Below, in pieces: positions 37,945 through 46,330 of a DNA stretch of 51,273 bases (position 1 is the first letter of the stretch; the number at the start of each line of letters is the position of its first letter). The notes beneath the pieces were generated by a model. The model was not told where the DNA came from. It worked only from the letters and a program-made list of their open reading frames with translations, and did no database searches. Origin of the DNA: Planktotalea frisia. GTDB lineage: Bacteria > Pseudomonadota > Alphaproteobacteria > Rhodobacterales > Rhodobacteraceae. The position numbers were made by a program, and so were the translations under genes. Location of the stretch: NCBI RefSeq assembly GCF_001890925.1, contig NZ_MLCB01000085.1, positions 1-51,273 on the forward strand. Direction: 5' to 3'.

Positions 37945-38177
37945 TCCTTGTCCAAATCAGCGGCCGCTTTGTCGATACGTTCATCGAGAAACTTACGCGC
38001 GCGGTTCAAGGCAAGACGCACGCGCGCGGCTGTCATGAACGCTTCTTCAGCTGTGGTCGAAGACGACGCCAACATTTTGCCGATGTTGACCACCAGTTCC
38101 TCGTCACCAATCGCTTCTGCGGCTTCAATCGCATCGCGCGCCAGATCGTCGGCCATTTTATCAATGATCGCGGTCAT
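37941..38177 (-). CDS. Small helical protein, unknown
   Basis: A 78-residue acidic, all-helical protein with no signal or membrane span: KMADDLARDAIEAAEAIGDEELVVNIGKML, then a helix rich in Ala and Arg, FMTAARVRLALNRARKFLDERI. It lies between an alpha/beta hydrolase and an HD hydrolase, 9 bases after the former and overlapping the latter by four bases, so all three are probably one operon. I do not recognise a named function. Confidence 0.75.
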   Translation of the reverse strand: MTAIIDKMADDLARDAIEAAEAIGDEELVVNIGKMLASSSTTAEEAFMTAARVRLALNRARKFLDERIDKAAADLDKE

Positions 38178-38186
38178 AGCAGCACC

Positions 38187-38840
38187 TTAGCGGGTTGTTT
38201 CGGTCAGACGGCGTTTCACGTAGGTCTGAACATTGCCGATCATCGTGTCCATATGCGGCTCTTCAAAGAAGTGACCGGAGCCTTCAAGCTCTTGGTGCGT
38301 GACCGTTATGCCCTTTTGCTCGTGCAGCTTATTCACCAAACCAACCGTATCCGCAGGCGGTGCCACACGGTCGGCAGTGCCATTGATGATCAGACCAGAC
38401 GCGGGGCAAGGGGCCAAGAACGAGAAGTCATACATATTCGCAGGCGGGCTGACAGAGATGAAGCCGGTGATCTCAGGGCGACGCATCAAAAGCTGCATGC
38501 CGATCCACGCGCCAAAGCTGAAACCAGCAACCCAGCAGTGTTTTGAATTGTTGTTCATCGATTGTAGGTAATCCAGCGCAGAGGCAGCATCGGACAATTC
38601 GCCTATGCCCTGATCGTATTCACCTTGCGAACGGCCCACGCCGCGGAAGTTGAACCGCAGAACCGTGAAGCCCATGTTATAAAACGCATAATGCAGATTG
38701 TAGACGAGCTTGTTGTTCATCGTCCCGCCAAATTGTGGGTGGGGATGCAGCACGATTGCAATCGGTGCGTCCTTTTCCTTTTGCGGGTGATAACGACCTT
38801 CCAAGCGGCCTTCTGGGCCTGGGAAAATAACCTCGGGCAT
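38187..38840 (-). CDS. Alpha/beta hydrolase (COG2945-like)
   Basis: A compact 217-residue cytosolic hydrolase. LHPHPQFGGTMNNKLV carries the oxyanion-hole region, and FNFRGVGRSQG the strand-4 region. The nucleophile elbow is GFSFGAW with Ser108. Asp in NGTADRVAPP and His in GSGHFFEEP complete the triad. I chose ATG 38840, preceded by GAGGAG; the longer frame from 38876 has no such site. It is the first gene of a three-gene minus-strand unit divergent from iscR. It is often found beside suf genes in this order (from memory). The substrate is unknown. Confidence 0.85.
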   Translation of the reverse strand: MPEVIFPGPEGRLEGRYHPQKEKDAPIAIVLHPHPQFGGTMNNKLVYNLHYAFYNMGFTVLRFNFRGVGRSQGEYDQGIGELSDAASALDYLQSMNNNSKHCWVAGFSFGAWIGMQLLMRRPEITGFISVSPPANMYDFSFLAPCPASGLIINGTADRVAPPADTVGLVNKLHEQKGITVTHQELEGSGHFFEEPHMDTMIGNVQTYVKRRLTETTR

Positions 38841-38899
38841 ATGCGTAAACTCCTCTGCGCAAAGCGTCGTGGCCATTCTTGACGAATAAGTCAGAGCAC

Positions 38900-38916
38900 T
38901 TTAGAACCATTCTAAG
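38900..38916. promoter_or_regulatory. Irr-type iron control element upstream of iscR
   Basis: TTTAGAA-CCA-TTCTAAG is a near-perfect inverted repeat. It matches the TTTAGAA-N3-TTCTAAA form I recall for the Irr (ICE) box of alphaproteobacteria at all but the last base. It lies 117 bases before the iscR start and 60 bases before the hydrolase start, in the 192-base divergent region. That position could link the suf operon to heme/iron status through Irr. Confidence 0.6.
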
Positions 38917-39032
38917 CTGAGCAAGGCTCGGCCATCGACACGCATCTATGCAATGCATGCGCGAAGGTCAATCAAATCAGTGTCTTTGGCTGCAAAGAGG
39001 CATTGGTTTTAGCGATTCAAGTGGGGGCGCTT

Positions 39033-39491
39033 ATGAAGTTATCGACAAAAGGGCGTTACGCTATGGTTGCGCTCACCGATATTGCGCTGCAATCGAGCGA
39101 CGCTTTGGTCACGCTTGGTGATATTTCCAAACGTCAGGACGTGTCTTTGCCCTATCTCGAGCAGCTGTTTGTAAAACTGCGCCGTGCCAAATTGGTAGAG
39201 TCAGTACGTGGCCCCGGCGGGGGGTATCGTTTGGCAAAACCGACGTCGGAAATCCGTGTGCTCGATATTCTGGCCGCCGTAGATGAGACCGTTGATGCTA
39301 TGCACAAAGGGGCAGGTGCCTCTGGTGCGTCGTCAGGGTCGCGCGCGCAATCTATGACCAATCGTTTGTGGGAAGGTCTCAGCGCGCATGTCTATGTGTA
39401 TCTGCATCAAACGCGCCTGAGCGACGTGGTGAACAACGGGCTAGCGCCCTGTCCTGCGGTTCCGAACCTCTTTGATATTGTGGACGAATGA
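39033..39491 (+). CDS. iscR: Rrf2-family iron-sulfur regulator IscR
   Basis: The N-terminal winged HTH is MKLSTKGRYAMVALTDIA through LPYLEQLFVKLRRAKLVESVRGPGGGYRLAKP. Enteric IscR has three cysteines in a short loop near 92-104; here that loop reads HKGAGASGASSGSRAQ with none. The only cysteine is Cys140 in GLAPCPAVPNLF. A single-cysteine IscR with an unusual cluster has been described in Rhodobacter, and this fits that subgroup. It has 152 residues from ATG 39033 with GGGGG ahead. It leads the Suf operon, so it likely represses it when clusters are plentiful. Confidence 0.92.
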   Translation: MKLSTKGRYAMVALTDIALQSSDALVTLGDISKRQDVSLPYLEQLFVKLRRAKLVESVRGPGGGYRLAKPTSEIRVLDILAAVDETVDAMHKGAGASGASSGSRAQSMTNRLWEGLSAHVYVYLHQTRLSDVVNNGLAPCPAVPNLFDIVDE

Positions 39492-40534
39492 TGGCGCGCG
39501 TTTATCTTGATTATAACGCAACCACGCCTTTGCGCGATGAAGCCCGCGCTGCGATGCGTGCGGCGATGGATCACTTTGGTAATCCATCTTCGGTGCATGC
39601 AGAAGGGCGCGCTGCCAAGTCCATAATAGAGAAAGCGCGCGCTCAGGTGTCGTCAGCCCTTGGTGCGGATGGCGCGGATATTGTTTTCACCTCAAGTGCG
39701 ACGGAATCGGCAGCACTTGCTTGTGCGGGACGCACTTTGGCGAGCGCTCGGATCGAGCATGACGCAGTGCTCAGTTGGACGGCGGGTGATTTAGCGGTGG
39801 ACGCTCTTGGCGCTGTCGAAGTCTTGGAGCCCAAGCAATCGGCGTTGCAACTGGCTAACTCTGAAACGGGGGTCATGCAACGTTTGCCAGATGGTTTAGC
39901 GCTTTGTGACATGACCCAAGCCTTTGGCAAACTCCCGCTTGCGTTCAACTGGTCGGGCGCTGATATGGCGCTGATCTCTGCGCATAAGTTGGGCGGACCC
40001 AAAGGTATCGGTGCTTTGGTTATCAAGCGCGGACTTGATGTGCCGGCTCAAATCAAAGGCGGCGGCCAAGAAATGGGACGTCGTTCTGGCACAGAAAACA
40101 TCATCGGGATCGCAGGTTTTGGCGCTGCTGCAGAAGCGGCGCAACGTGATCTGGATGGCGGGCTTTGGAATAAAGTCGAGAAACTTAGAAACATTCTAGA
40201 AAGCGCTATTGCAGAACGCGCTAAACACACTATTTTTGTCGGGAAAGACACAGAGCGCCTGCCAAACACCTCATGTCTGCTGACGCCCGGATGGAAGGGT
40301 GAAACGCAAGTGATGCAAATGGATCTGGCAGGCTTTGCAATTTCGGCAGGATCCGCCTGCTCAAGTGGCAAGGTCAAGGCGAGCGGCGTTTTGATGGCGA
40401 TGGGCTACAGCGAGGCCGATGCGGCATGCGCGATACGGGTCTCTTTGGGGCCTGATACGACTGAACAAGAGGTGCTGCGTTTTGCGGATGCATGGCTGGC
40501 CCAACACGATAAATTTCGCGCGCGAGCCGCGTAA
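39488..40534 (+). CDS. Cysteine desulfurase, NifS/IscS class
   Basis: A class V PLP aminotransferase that releases sulfur from cysteine as a persulfide. N-terminal [18 protein letters not shown] is typical of the NifS/IscS class. PLP-lysine Lys167 is in [10 protein letters not shown], and the sulfur-carrying Cys291 is in [11 protein letters not shown]. At 348 residues it is shorter than IscS (about 400), with a compressed mid-section. Its start overlaps the iscR stop by four bases. The operon also encodes a SufS-class desulfurase at its end, so two sulfur donors are made together. Confidence 0.92.
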   Translation: MMARVYLDYNATTPLRDEARAAMRAAMDHFGNPSSVHAEGRAAKSIIEKARAQVSSALGADGADIVFTSSATESAALACAGRTLASARIEHDAVLSWTAGDLAVDALGAVEVLEPKQSALQLANSETGVMQRLPDGLALCDMTQAFGKLPLAFNWSGADMALISAHKLGGPKGIGALVIKRGLDVPAQIKGGGQEMGRRSGTENIIGIAGFGAAAEAAQRDLDGGLWNKVEKLRNILESAIAERAKHTIFVGKDTERLPNTSCLLTPGWKGETQVMQMDLAGFAISAGSACSSGKVKASGVLMAMGYSEADAACAIRVSLGPDTTEQEVLRFADAWLAQHDKFRARAA

Positions 40535-40557
40535 GTGAACATGAACTGGAGACCGAC

Positions 40558-42093
40558 ATGGTAGCACTGGACAATGGAACAGATTCTGGCGTCAAAGAAG
40601 GCGTAGATCAGGAAACTGTCGATGCCGTGCGCGAAGTTGGCGGGGCCTATAAATATGGCTGGTCCACTGATATCGAGATGGAGTATGCGCCCAAGGGTCT
40701 GAATGAAGACATCGTGCGTTTGATCTCTTCCAAGAACGACGAACCAGAATGGATGTTGGAGTGGCGCCTTGAGGCGTATCGCCGTTGGTTGACCAAGGTT
40801 GAGCCGGATTGGGCGATGGTTGACTACCCTGAGATTGATTTTCAGGACCAGTATTATTACGCACGTCCGAAAAGCATGGAAGTGAAGCCGAAGTCTTTGG
40901 ATGAGGTCGATCCAAAATTGCTGGCGACTTACGCCAAACTTGGCATTCCGTTGAAAGAGCAGATGATCCTTGCAGGTGTAGAGGGCGCGGAAGAAATCGA
41001 CGTAAACGCGCCGCGCAAAGTGGCTGTAGACGCGGTGTTTGACAGTGTTTCCATTGGTACGACGTTTCAAGATGAGCTGAAAAAAGCAGGCGTGATTTTC
41101 TGCTCTATCTCCGAGGCGATCAAAGATCACCCTGAGTTGGTCAAGAAATATCTCGGCACCGTCGTTCCCGTTTCTGACAATTACTATGCGACGCTGAATT
41201 CTGCGGTCTTTTCCGATGGTTCGTTCGTTTATATCCCACCGGGTGTGCGTTGCCCTATGGAGCTGTCCACCTATTTCCGCATCAACGCAGAGAATACAGG
41301 CCAGTTTGAGCGGACTTTGATTATCGCCGATAAAGGCAGCTACGTCAGCTACTTGGAAGGCTGTACGGCCCCCATGCGCGATGAATCTCAGTTGCACGCG
41401 GCTGTTGTTGAAATCATCATCGAGGAAGATGCTGAAGTGAAATACTCCACCGTTCAGAACTGGTATCCCGGTGACGAGAACGGCAAGGGCGGTATCTATA
41501 ACTTCGTCACCAAGCGCGCAGATTGCCGTGGTGATCGTGCCAAGGTGATGTGGACGCAGGTTGAAACCGGCTCTGCGGTCACATGGAAATACCCAAGCTG
41601 CATTTTGCGCGGGGATGATTCACAGGGTGAGTTTTACTCGATCGCCATCGCCAACAACTACCAGCAGGCGGATACGGGCACGAAAATGATCCACTTGGGC
41701 AAAAATACCAAGTCGCGGATCGTGTCTAAAGGTATCTCAGCGGGTCACGCGCAAAACACCTATCGCGGGTTGGTCTCTATGCACCCGAAAGCGAAGAATG
41801 CGCGTAACTTTACGCAGTGCGATAGCTTGCTGATCGGCGATCAATGTGGCGCGCACACGGTGCCCTATATCGAGGTGAAGAATAACTCTGCTCGGGTTGA
41901 ACACGAAGCAACGACGTCCAAAGTGGATGATGAGCAGCTCTTCTACTGCCGCCAGCGTGGCATTGGCGAAGAGGACGCAGTTGCCTTGGTCGTGAACGGC
42001 TTCTGCAAAGAAGTGCTGCAAGCGCTGCCGATGGAATTCGCAATGGAAGCGCAGCAGTTGGTTGCGATTTCGCTCGAAGGCTCAGTGGGTTAA
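40558..42093 (+). CDS. sufB: Fe-S cluster assembly scaffold SufB
   Basis: SufB is the scaffold of the SufBC2D complex on which iron-sulfur clusters are built. At 511 residues it is the long proteobacterial form. Conserved segments include [19 protein letters not shown] near the start, the parallel beta-helix core ([33 protein letters not shown]), [20 protein letters not shown] and the C-terminal [19 protein letters not shown]. It is separated from its partners sufC and sufD by three small genes, an arrangement discussed in the findings. Confidence 0.97.
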   Translation: MVALDNGTDSGVKEGVDQETVDAVREVGGAYKYGWSTDIEMEYAPKGLNEDIVRLISSKNDEPEWMLEWRLEAYRRWLTKVEPDWAMVDYPEIDFQDQYYYARPKSMEVKPKSLDEVDPKLLATYAKLGIPLKEQMILAGVEGAEEIDVNAPRKVAVDAVFDSVSIGTTFQDELKKAGVIFCSISEAIKDHPELVKKYLGTVVPVSDNYYATLNSAVFSDGSFVYIPPGVRCPMELSTYFRINAENTGQFERTLIIADKGSYVSYLEGCTAPMRDESQLHAAVVEIIIEEDAEVKYSTVQNWYPGDENGKGGIYNFVTKRADCRGDRAKVMWTQVETGSAVTWKYPSCILRGDDSQGEFYSIAIANNYQQADTGTKMIHLGKNTKSRIVSKGISAGHAQNTYRGLVSMHPKAKNARNFTQCDSLLIGDQCGAHTVPYIEVKNNSARVEHEATTSKVDDEQLFYCRQRGIGEEDAVALVVNGFCKEVLQALPMEFAMEAQQLVAISLEGSVG

Positions 42094-42103
42094 GGCGCAG
42101 ACC

Positions 42104-42280
42104 ATGGCGAAGCGGTCACTCTTATCGGCTTTCATTACAGGCTGTTTCTGCGCGGTTTTTGCGGTCGTCGTGACATCGCTGGGCATGTTGATTTCGCTGG
42201 TTCCAGGGATTTTGATCGCTTTCGTTTCCGGCTTTATGGGATCGCTCGTTGCGAGTTATGTATTGAAAGAACGCACATGA
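42104..42280 (+). CDS. Small two-span membrane protein in suf operon
   Basis: A 58-residue protein from ATG 42104. Two hydrophobic spans, [20 protein letters not shown] and [20 protein letters not shown], are joined by a tight turn, with short basic ends (MAKRS and LKERT). It begins 11 bases after the sufB stop and overlaps the ybjQ start by four bases, so it belongs to the operon. No family is recognised. It might anchor something at the membrane, but that is only a guess. Confidence 0.72.
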   Translation: MAKRSLLSAFITGCFCAVFAVVVTSLGMLISLVPGILIAFVSGFMGSLVASYVLKERT

Positions 42281-42552
42281 TTATCACGACAACAAACAAT
42301 ATCGAGGGCCATAAAATCCTTGATTACAAGGGAATCGTTGTGGGCGAGGCGATCATGGGTGCGAATGTCGTACGCGATGTGTTTGCGTCGATCACCGATA
42401 TCGTCGGTGGTCGCTCGGGTGCGTATGAGAGCAAGCTGCAAGATGCCCGCGACACTGCGATGCGTGAACTTGAAGAGCGCGCTGTGGCCGTAGGGGCGAC
42501 AGCGGTTGTCGGGGTTGATCTTGATTACGAAGTGTCGGCAATTCCATGTTGA
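42277..42552 (+). CDS. ybjQ: YbjQ-family (UPF0145) protein, 3' end frameshifted
   Basis: YbjQ proteins are small pentameric domains called heavy-metal-binding by structure; their role is unclear. [41 protein letters not shown] and [14 protein letters not shown] are diagnostic. The frame ends early as EVSAIPC (91 residues). Read in the next phase, the following DNA gives the missing family ending, [18 protein letters not shown], to TGA at 42588-42590. That stop would overlap the next gene's ATG, as other junctions here do. A single-base deletion near 42532-42536 (GTGGTC to GTGTC) explains it. The full gene would span 42277-42590. Whether the truncated form works is unknown. Confidence 0.85.
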   Translation: MIITTTNNIEGHKILDYKGIVVGEAIMGANVVRDVFASITDIVGGRSGAYESKLQDARDTAMRELEERAVAVGATAVVGVDLDYEVSAIPC

Positions 42553-42589
42553 TGGTCTCGGCATCTGGCACGGCGGTGATTACGGACTG

Positions 42590-43192
42590 ATGAATATCGC
42601 GGTGCCCATAATTTCACGTCCAGAGTTGACGATGCCCGATGCAGAGGCCGCGCATTTGCGTGATGCTTACGCGCAGGCGAATGTCATTTTGGAATATGGC
42701 GTGGGTGGGTCCACCGTTTTGGCGGCAGAAATGGCGATCAAAACGATTACATCGGTCGAGACAGATCAGGTCTGGGTGAACATGATTGCTAACTGGTTTG
42801 CGCAGAACCCGGTGGCAAGTATGCCTGATGTCATTTGGGCCAACATAGGAAAAACCAAGGAATGGGGACGTCCAGCTGATGAAAGTCACTGGAAGGACTA
42901 TTCCAAATATCCGTTGGAGATCTGGTCGTTAGAAGACCTTGTTCACCCTGATGTTGTGTTGGTTGATGGACGTTTTCGCGCGGGATGTGTCCTTGCCACT
43001 GCTTTTAATTGCTCCAGAGAAACACGGGTTCTTGTGGACGACTATTCTCGGCGACCCAGCTATCACGCAGTTGAAAAAATTGTAGGTGAGCCGCGGCTGA
43101 TAGGCCGGATGGCAGAATTTGAAATAACCCCAACACCGATCCCGACAGAGCATCTGTTAGAGATCATTTCGCTCATGCAAGACCCTTACTAG
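42590..43192 (+). CDS. Predicted SAM-dependent methyltransferase-like protein in suf operon
   Basis: A 200-residue soluble protein from ATG 42590 (the start that overlaps the repaired ybjQ stop). NVILEYGVGGSTVLAAE (31-47) resembles methyltransferase motif I, and ITSVETD (53-59) the acidic end of strand 2. VVLVDGRFRAGC near 120-131 fits strand 4. No catalytic residues allow a substrate to be named. It could be a Rossmann-fold protein that has lost the activity. It lies directly before sufC (32 bases), which is unusual for suf operons. The frame starting at 42506 inside ybjQ is unsupported. Confidence 0.7.
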   Translation: MNIAVPIISRPELTMPDAEAAHLRDAYAQANVILEYGVGGSTVLAAEMAIKTITSVETDQVWVNMIANWFAQNPVASMPDVIWANIGKTKEWGRPADESHWKDYSKYPLEIWSLEDLVHPDVVLVDGRFRAGCVLATAFNCSRETRVLVDDYSRRPSYHAVEKIVGEPRLIGRMAEFEITPTPIPTEHLLEIISLMQDPY

Positions 43193-43224
43193 GGCTACTA
43201 ATTACAACTTCGAGGATGAATTAA

Positions 43225-43980
43225 ATGTTGAATATTAAGAACCTGCACGTCTCTCTTGAGGAAGAAGACAAGCAAATCCTCAAAGGTGTCGATCTGACGG
43301 TCGAGGCTGGCAAAGTGCACGCGATCATGGGGCCAAACGGCTCTGGTAAATCTACGTTATCCTACGTCTTGTCCGGTAAAGACGGATATGAGGTCACCGA
43401 GGGTAGCGCAGAATTGCTTGGCGAAGATCTGCTCGACATTGACCCGGAAGAGCGCGCTGCTTTGGGTTTGTTCCTCGCGTTCCAATACCCCGTGGAAATT
43501 CCGGGCGTTGGCAACATGACATTCTTGCGCACAGCCGTGAACTCGCAGCGCAAGGCGCGCGGAGAAGACGAAATGAGCGCGACTGAGTTCCTTAAAGTCG
43601 TTCGCGAACGCGCTAAATCACTGAAGATAGACGCGGATATGTTGAAGCGTCCTGTGAATGTTGGCTTCTCAGGCGGCGAGAAAAAGCGCAACGAAATCCT
43701 ACAGATGGCGATGCTAGAGCCAAAGATGTGCATCCTGGATGAAACCGACTCAGGTCTCGACGTAGACGCGATGAAACTGGTGGCAGAGGGCGTCAACGCA
43801 TTGCGCTCAGAGGGCCGTGGTTTCCTCGTGATCACGCACTATCAGCGCTTGCTGGATCACATCAAACCTGACGTTGTGCACATCATGGCGAATGGTCGTA
43901 TTGTGAAAACAGGTGGTCCAGAGCTCGCGCTTGAAGTTGAGCAAAACGGCTATGCTGATATTTTGGCAGAGGTGGCGTAA
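43225..43980 (+). CDS. sufC: Fe-S assembly ATPase SufC
   Basis: SufC is the ABC-type ATPase of the soluble SufBC2D complex and drives conformational change during cluster assembly. Walker A GPNGSGKST is at 36-44. The signature is FSGGEKKRNEI, with the SufC-specific KKRNE. Walker B is CILDETDSGLDVDAMK. It has 251 residues. It ends with TAA directly adjacent to the sufD ATG, so expression is coupled. No transmembrane partner is encoded, as expected for SufC. Confidence 0.97.
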   Translation: MLNIKNLHVSLEEEDKQILKGVDLTVEAGKVHAIMGPNGSGKSTLSYVLSGKDGYEVTEGSAELLGEDLLDIDPEERAALGLFLAFQYPVEIPGVGNMTFLRTAVNSQRKARGEDEMSATEFLKVVRERAKSLKIDADMLKRPVNVGFSGGEKKRNEILQMAMLEPKMCILDETDSGLDVDAMKLVAEGVNALRSEGRGFLVITHYQRLLDHIKPDVVHIMANGRIVKTGGPELALEVEQNGYADILAEVA

Positions 43981-45261
43981 ATGTCTGCTTTACAAGCGAA
44001 AATAGATGCAACTGAAGAGCGGATCGCAGCGCATGATATGCCGCAAGGCGGCTGGAGCATGGCTGCACGTAGCGAAGCCTTGGCGCGCCTGCGCAGCATG
44101 GGTTTGCCAAGCCGGCGCGACGAGTATTGGAAATACACGCGCCCTGACACGCTCACTCAAGTCGGCGCAACGAATGCCGCTGTTCTGGCGACAGATGAAG
44201 CGCCTGTGTTTGGTGAAATCGACACGCTGCAGATCGTTTTCGTTGACGGTGTGTTTGATGAAGCAGCATCGGCTGATCTGACGCTCGAAGGCATTACGAT
44301 CGAGCGCCTTGCTGCGGCCAATGCTGACATTCATTGGGCCAAAGGGCTCTATGGTGCGCTTGAAACCAACGGCCAAACGCCAGTGGAACGTCCGCTCGCA
44401 ACACTCAACACGGCCTTTGCGACAGACGGCGTTCTGCTGCATATAACAGGTAAGCCAAGCAAGCCAATTCATCTAATTTATCGTCATGTATCAAATACTT
44501 CCGATGCGATCTTACATCACGTGATCAAGGTCGATGCGGATGCGGAAGTCACTGTTCTTGAGAACGGCCCAGCCGCGGCACGTTTTAACGAGTGCATGGA
44601 AGTGGATATCGCTGATGGCGCAAAGTTTCATCATGTGCGTGCGCAAGGTCGTGATCATGAACGTCGCGCGGCCACTCATATTTTCGCGCGCTTGGGGACT
44701 GAGTCTACCTTCAAAAGTTTCACGCTCACCGCGAACGGTGTGATGACGCGCAATGAGTGCGTGATCGAGCTAACGGGTGATGACGCGCATGCGACGATTG
44801 CCGGTGCCTCGCTTGGAGATGGTGATTTTCACCACGATGACACGGTTTTCATCACCCATGATGCGGTGAATTGTGAAAGCCGTCAGGTCTTTAAGAAAGT
44901 GCTTCGAAATGGGGCCACCGGTGTTTTCCAAGGCAAGATCCTTGTGAAAGCAGGCGCGCAAAAGACCGATGGCTATCAGATCAGCCAGTCGCTTTTGCTT
45001 GATGAGGATAGCCAATTCCTCGCCAAGCCAGAGCTTGAGATCTATGCGGATGACGTTGCGTGTTCTCATGGGTCCACATCTGGCGCGATTGACGAGGACG
45101 CGCTGTTTTATCTGCGTTCGCGTGGTGTTCCGCATGGAGAGGCAACTGATATGTTGACGCTTTCTTTCCTTGCGGAAGCCGTAGAAGAAATCGAAAACGA
45201 AGCGCTCGCCGAAGAGATCAACGAACGGCTTGCCGCATGGCTCGCGCGCCGTCGAAGCTGA
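43981..45261 (+). CDS. sufD: Fe-S assembly protein SufD
   Basis: SufD pairs with SufB in the SufBC2D scaffold and helps iron entry. At 426 residues it shows RRDEYWKYTRPDTLTQVG near the N-terminus, the repetitive beta-helix core (FQGKILVKAGAQKTDGYQ, SLLLDEDSQFLAKPELEIYADDVACSHGSTSGAIDEDALFYL with the conserved Cys/His pair) and a helical C-terminal end. It begins on the base after the sufC stop. Its stop overlaps the next gene start (TGATG). Confidence 0.96.
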   Translation: MSALQAKIDATEERIAAHDMPQGGWSMAARSEALARLRSMGLPSRRDEYWKYTRPDTLTQVGATNAAVLATDEAPVFGEIDTLQIVFVDGVFDEAASADLTLEGITIERLAAANADIHWAKGLYGALETNGQTPVERPLATLNTAFATDGVLLHITGKPSKPIHLIYRHVSNTSDAILHHVIKVDADAEVTVLENGPAAARFNECMEVDIADGAKFHHVRAQGRDHERRAATHIFARLGTESTFKSFTLTANGVMTRNECVIELTGDDAHATIAGASLGDGDFHHDDTVFITHDAVNCESRQVFKKVLRNGATGVFQGKILVKAGAQKTDGYQISQSLLLDEDSQFLAKPELEIYADDVACSHGSTSGAIDEDALFYLRSRGVPHGEATDMLTLSFLAEAVEEIENEALAEEINERLAAWLARRRS

Positions 45262-45743
45262 TGCCAGCGACAACAGACATTGTTGCGACTTATAAAGGTC
45301 CGCGCCGTGCATTTGCGCGCATTTTGAGCACAGGCCAACGTGAAGATCGCGCCCTTATGATCCTCATGGTGGGCTGCACCATCGCGTTTGTCGCGCGATG
45401 GCCAGTTCTTGCACGGCAGGCGCATCTTGAAGGGATAGAGCTGAACATGCTCTTGGGCGGCACATTGATGGCGTGGCTGTTTATAGCACCGCTTGTGTTC
45501 TACGGGCTTGCGGCTCTCACACACCTTCTTGCTAAACTGGTACGCGGCAAGGGGGATTGGTATGGGGCGCGGATCGCTTTATTTTGGTCCTTTTTAGCGG
45601 CTAGTCCATTGTTACTGTTGAACGGTTTGATCGAGGGTTTCGTTGGTCCCGGACCGGGTCTGCAAATCGTTGGATTCCTGTGGTTTGCTATTTTTATCTG
45701 GTTTTGGCTGTCTGGCCTGATCGAAGCGGAAAGAGGCACTTGA
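45261..45743 (+). CDS. Four-span membrane protein, Yip1-like, in suf operon
   Basis: A 160-residue protein with four hydrophobic segments (about 33-51, 65-88, 103-123 and 129-150). The cytosolic N-terminus has MPATTDIVATYKGPRRAFAR, whose PR/FA pattern resembles the start of Yip1-domain proteins. Start and stop overlap sufD and the next membrane-protein gene by one base each (TGATG at both ends), tying it tightly to the operon. Function is unknown. It and the following protein look like paralogues of one family. Confidence 0.78.
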   Translation: MPATTDIVATYKGPRRAFARILSTGQREDRALMILMVGCTIAFVARWPVLARQAHLEGIELNMLLGGTLMAWLFIAPLVFYGLAALTHLLAKLVRGKGDWYGARIALFWSFLAASPLLLLNGLIEGFVGPGPGLQIVGFLWFAIFIWFWLSGLIEAERGT

Positions 45744-46330
45744 TGCTCAACGTCTTAATCGCATTGGCGATGCGTACAATTTCCCAACCGCGCGAAGCTG
45801 CGGTTGAAATTCTGTCGATGCGCCCGGAACGCAGTATCTTATGGAGCGCCTTAGCGTTGGCGGTGGTTTTGAATACCATTGTGTATCAGCTTTCTTTGGT
45901 GCTAACGCCACCCCAAGGGCCGCTGCCAGTCATGTTCACCTCGCCGATCATTTTTGCGGGGTTCATTGGGGCAGGGTTGATACTTAGCATCTACTCACTG
46001 ACTTATGCGGGCCGTTTTATCGGCGGGAAAGCTAGCCTTGAGAGCATCATGGCGTTGCTCATCTGGCTGCAGTTTTTGCGCTTTGCTGTGCAGCTTGTCG
46101 CTTTCGTCTTGATGATCATAATGCCCGGAATTGCGGGTCTTCTTGTACTTGGCGCAACGCTTTACGGCATGTATTTGTTGCTCCATTTCATTGATGTAGC
46201 ACATGAATTTGACAACCTTTTCACCAGCTTTGGCGCGCTCATACTTTCAGGGCTCGGAATTATGCTGGGACTTGCGATCTTGCTGTCGATGCTCGGCTTG
46301 CAAAATATGGGACTGACACCTTATGTTTGA
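45743..46330 (+). CDS. Yip1-domain membrane protein in suf operon
   Basis: A 195-residue protein with five predicted helices. The start MLNVLIALAMRTISQPREAAVEIL, with the QPREA element, and the multi-span body match the bacterial YIP1 (PF04893) pattern. It overlaps the preceding gene by one base and sufS by eight bases, strong evidence of shared translation. Bacterial Yip1 proteins have no established role. Their placement inside an iron-sulfur operon suggests, but does not prove, a membrane-linked step. Confidence 0.8.
   Translation: MLNVLIALAMRTISQPREAAVEILSMRPERSILWSALALAVVLNTIVYQLSLVLTPPQGPLPVMFTSPIIFAGFIGAGLILSIYSLTYAGRFIGGKASLESIMALLIWLQFLRFAVQLVAFVLMIIMPGIAGLLVLGATLYGMYLLLHFIDVAHEFDNLFTSFGALILSGLGIMLGLAILLSMLGLQNMGLTPYV

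Noticed and set aside
40188-40201. Irr-like TTAGAAACATTCTAG inside the first cysteine desulfurase gene
   Set aside because: Within coding sequence and less symmetric than the promoter site; probably chance.
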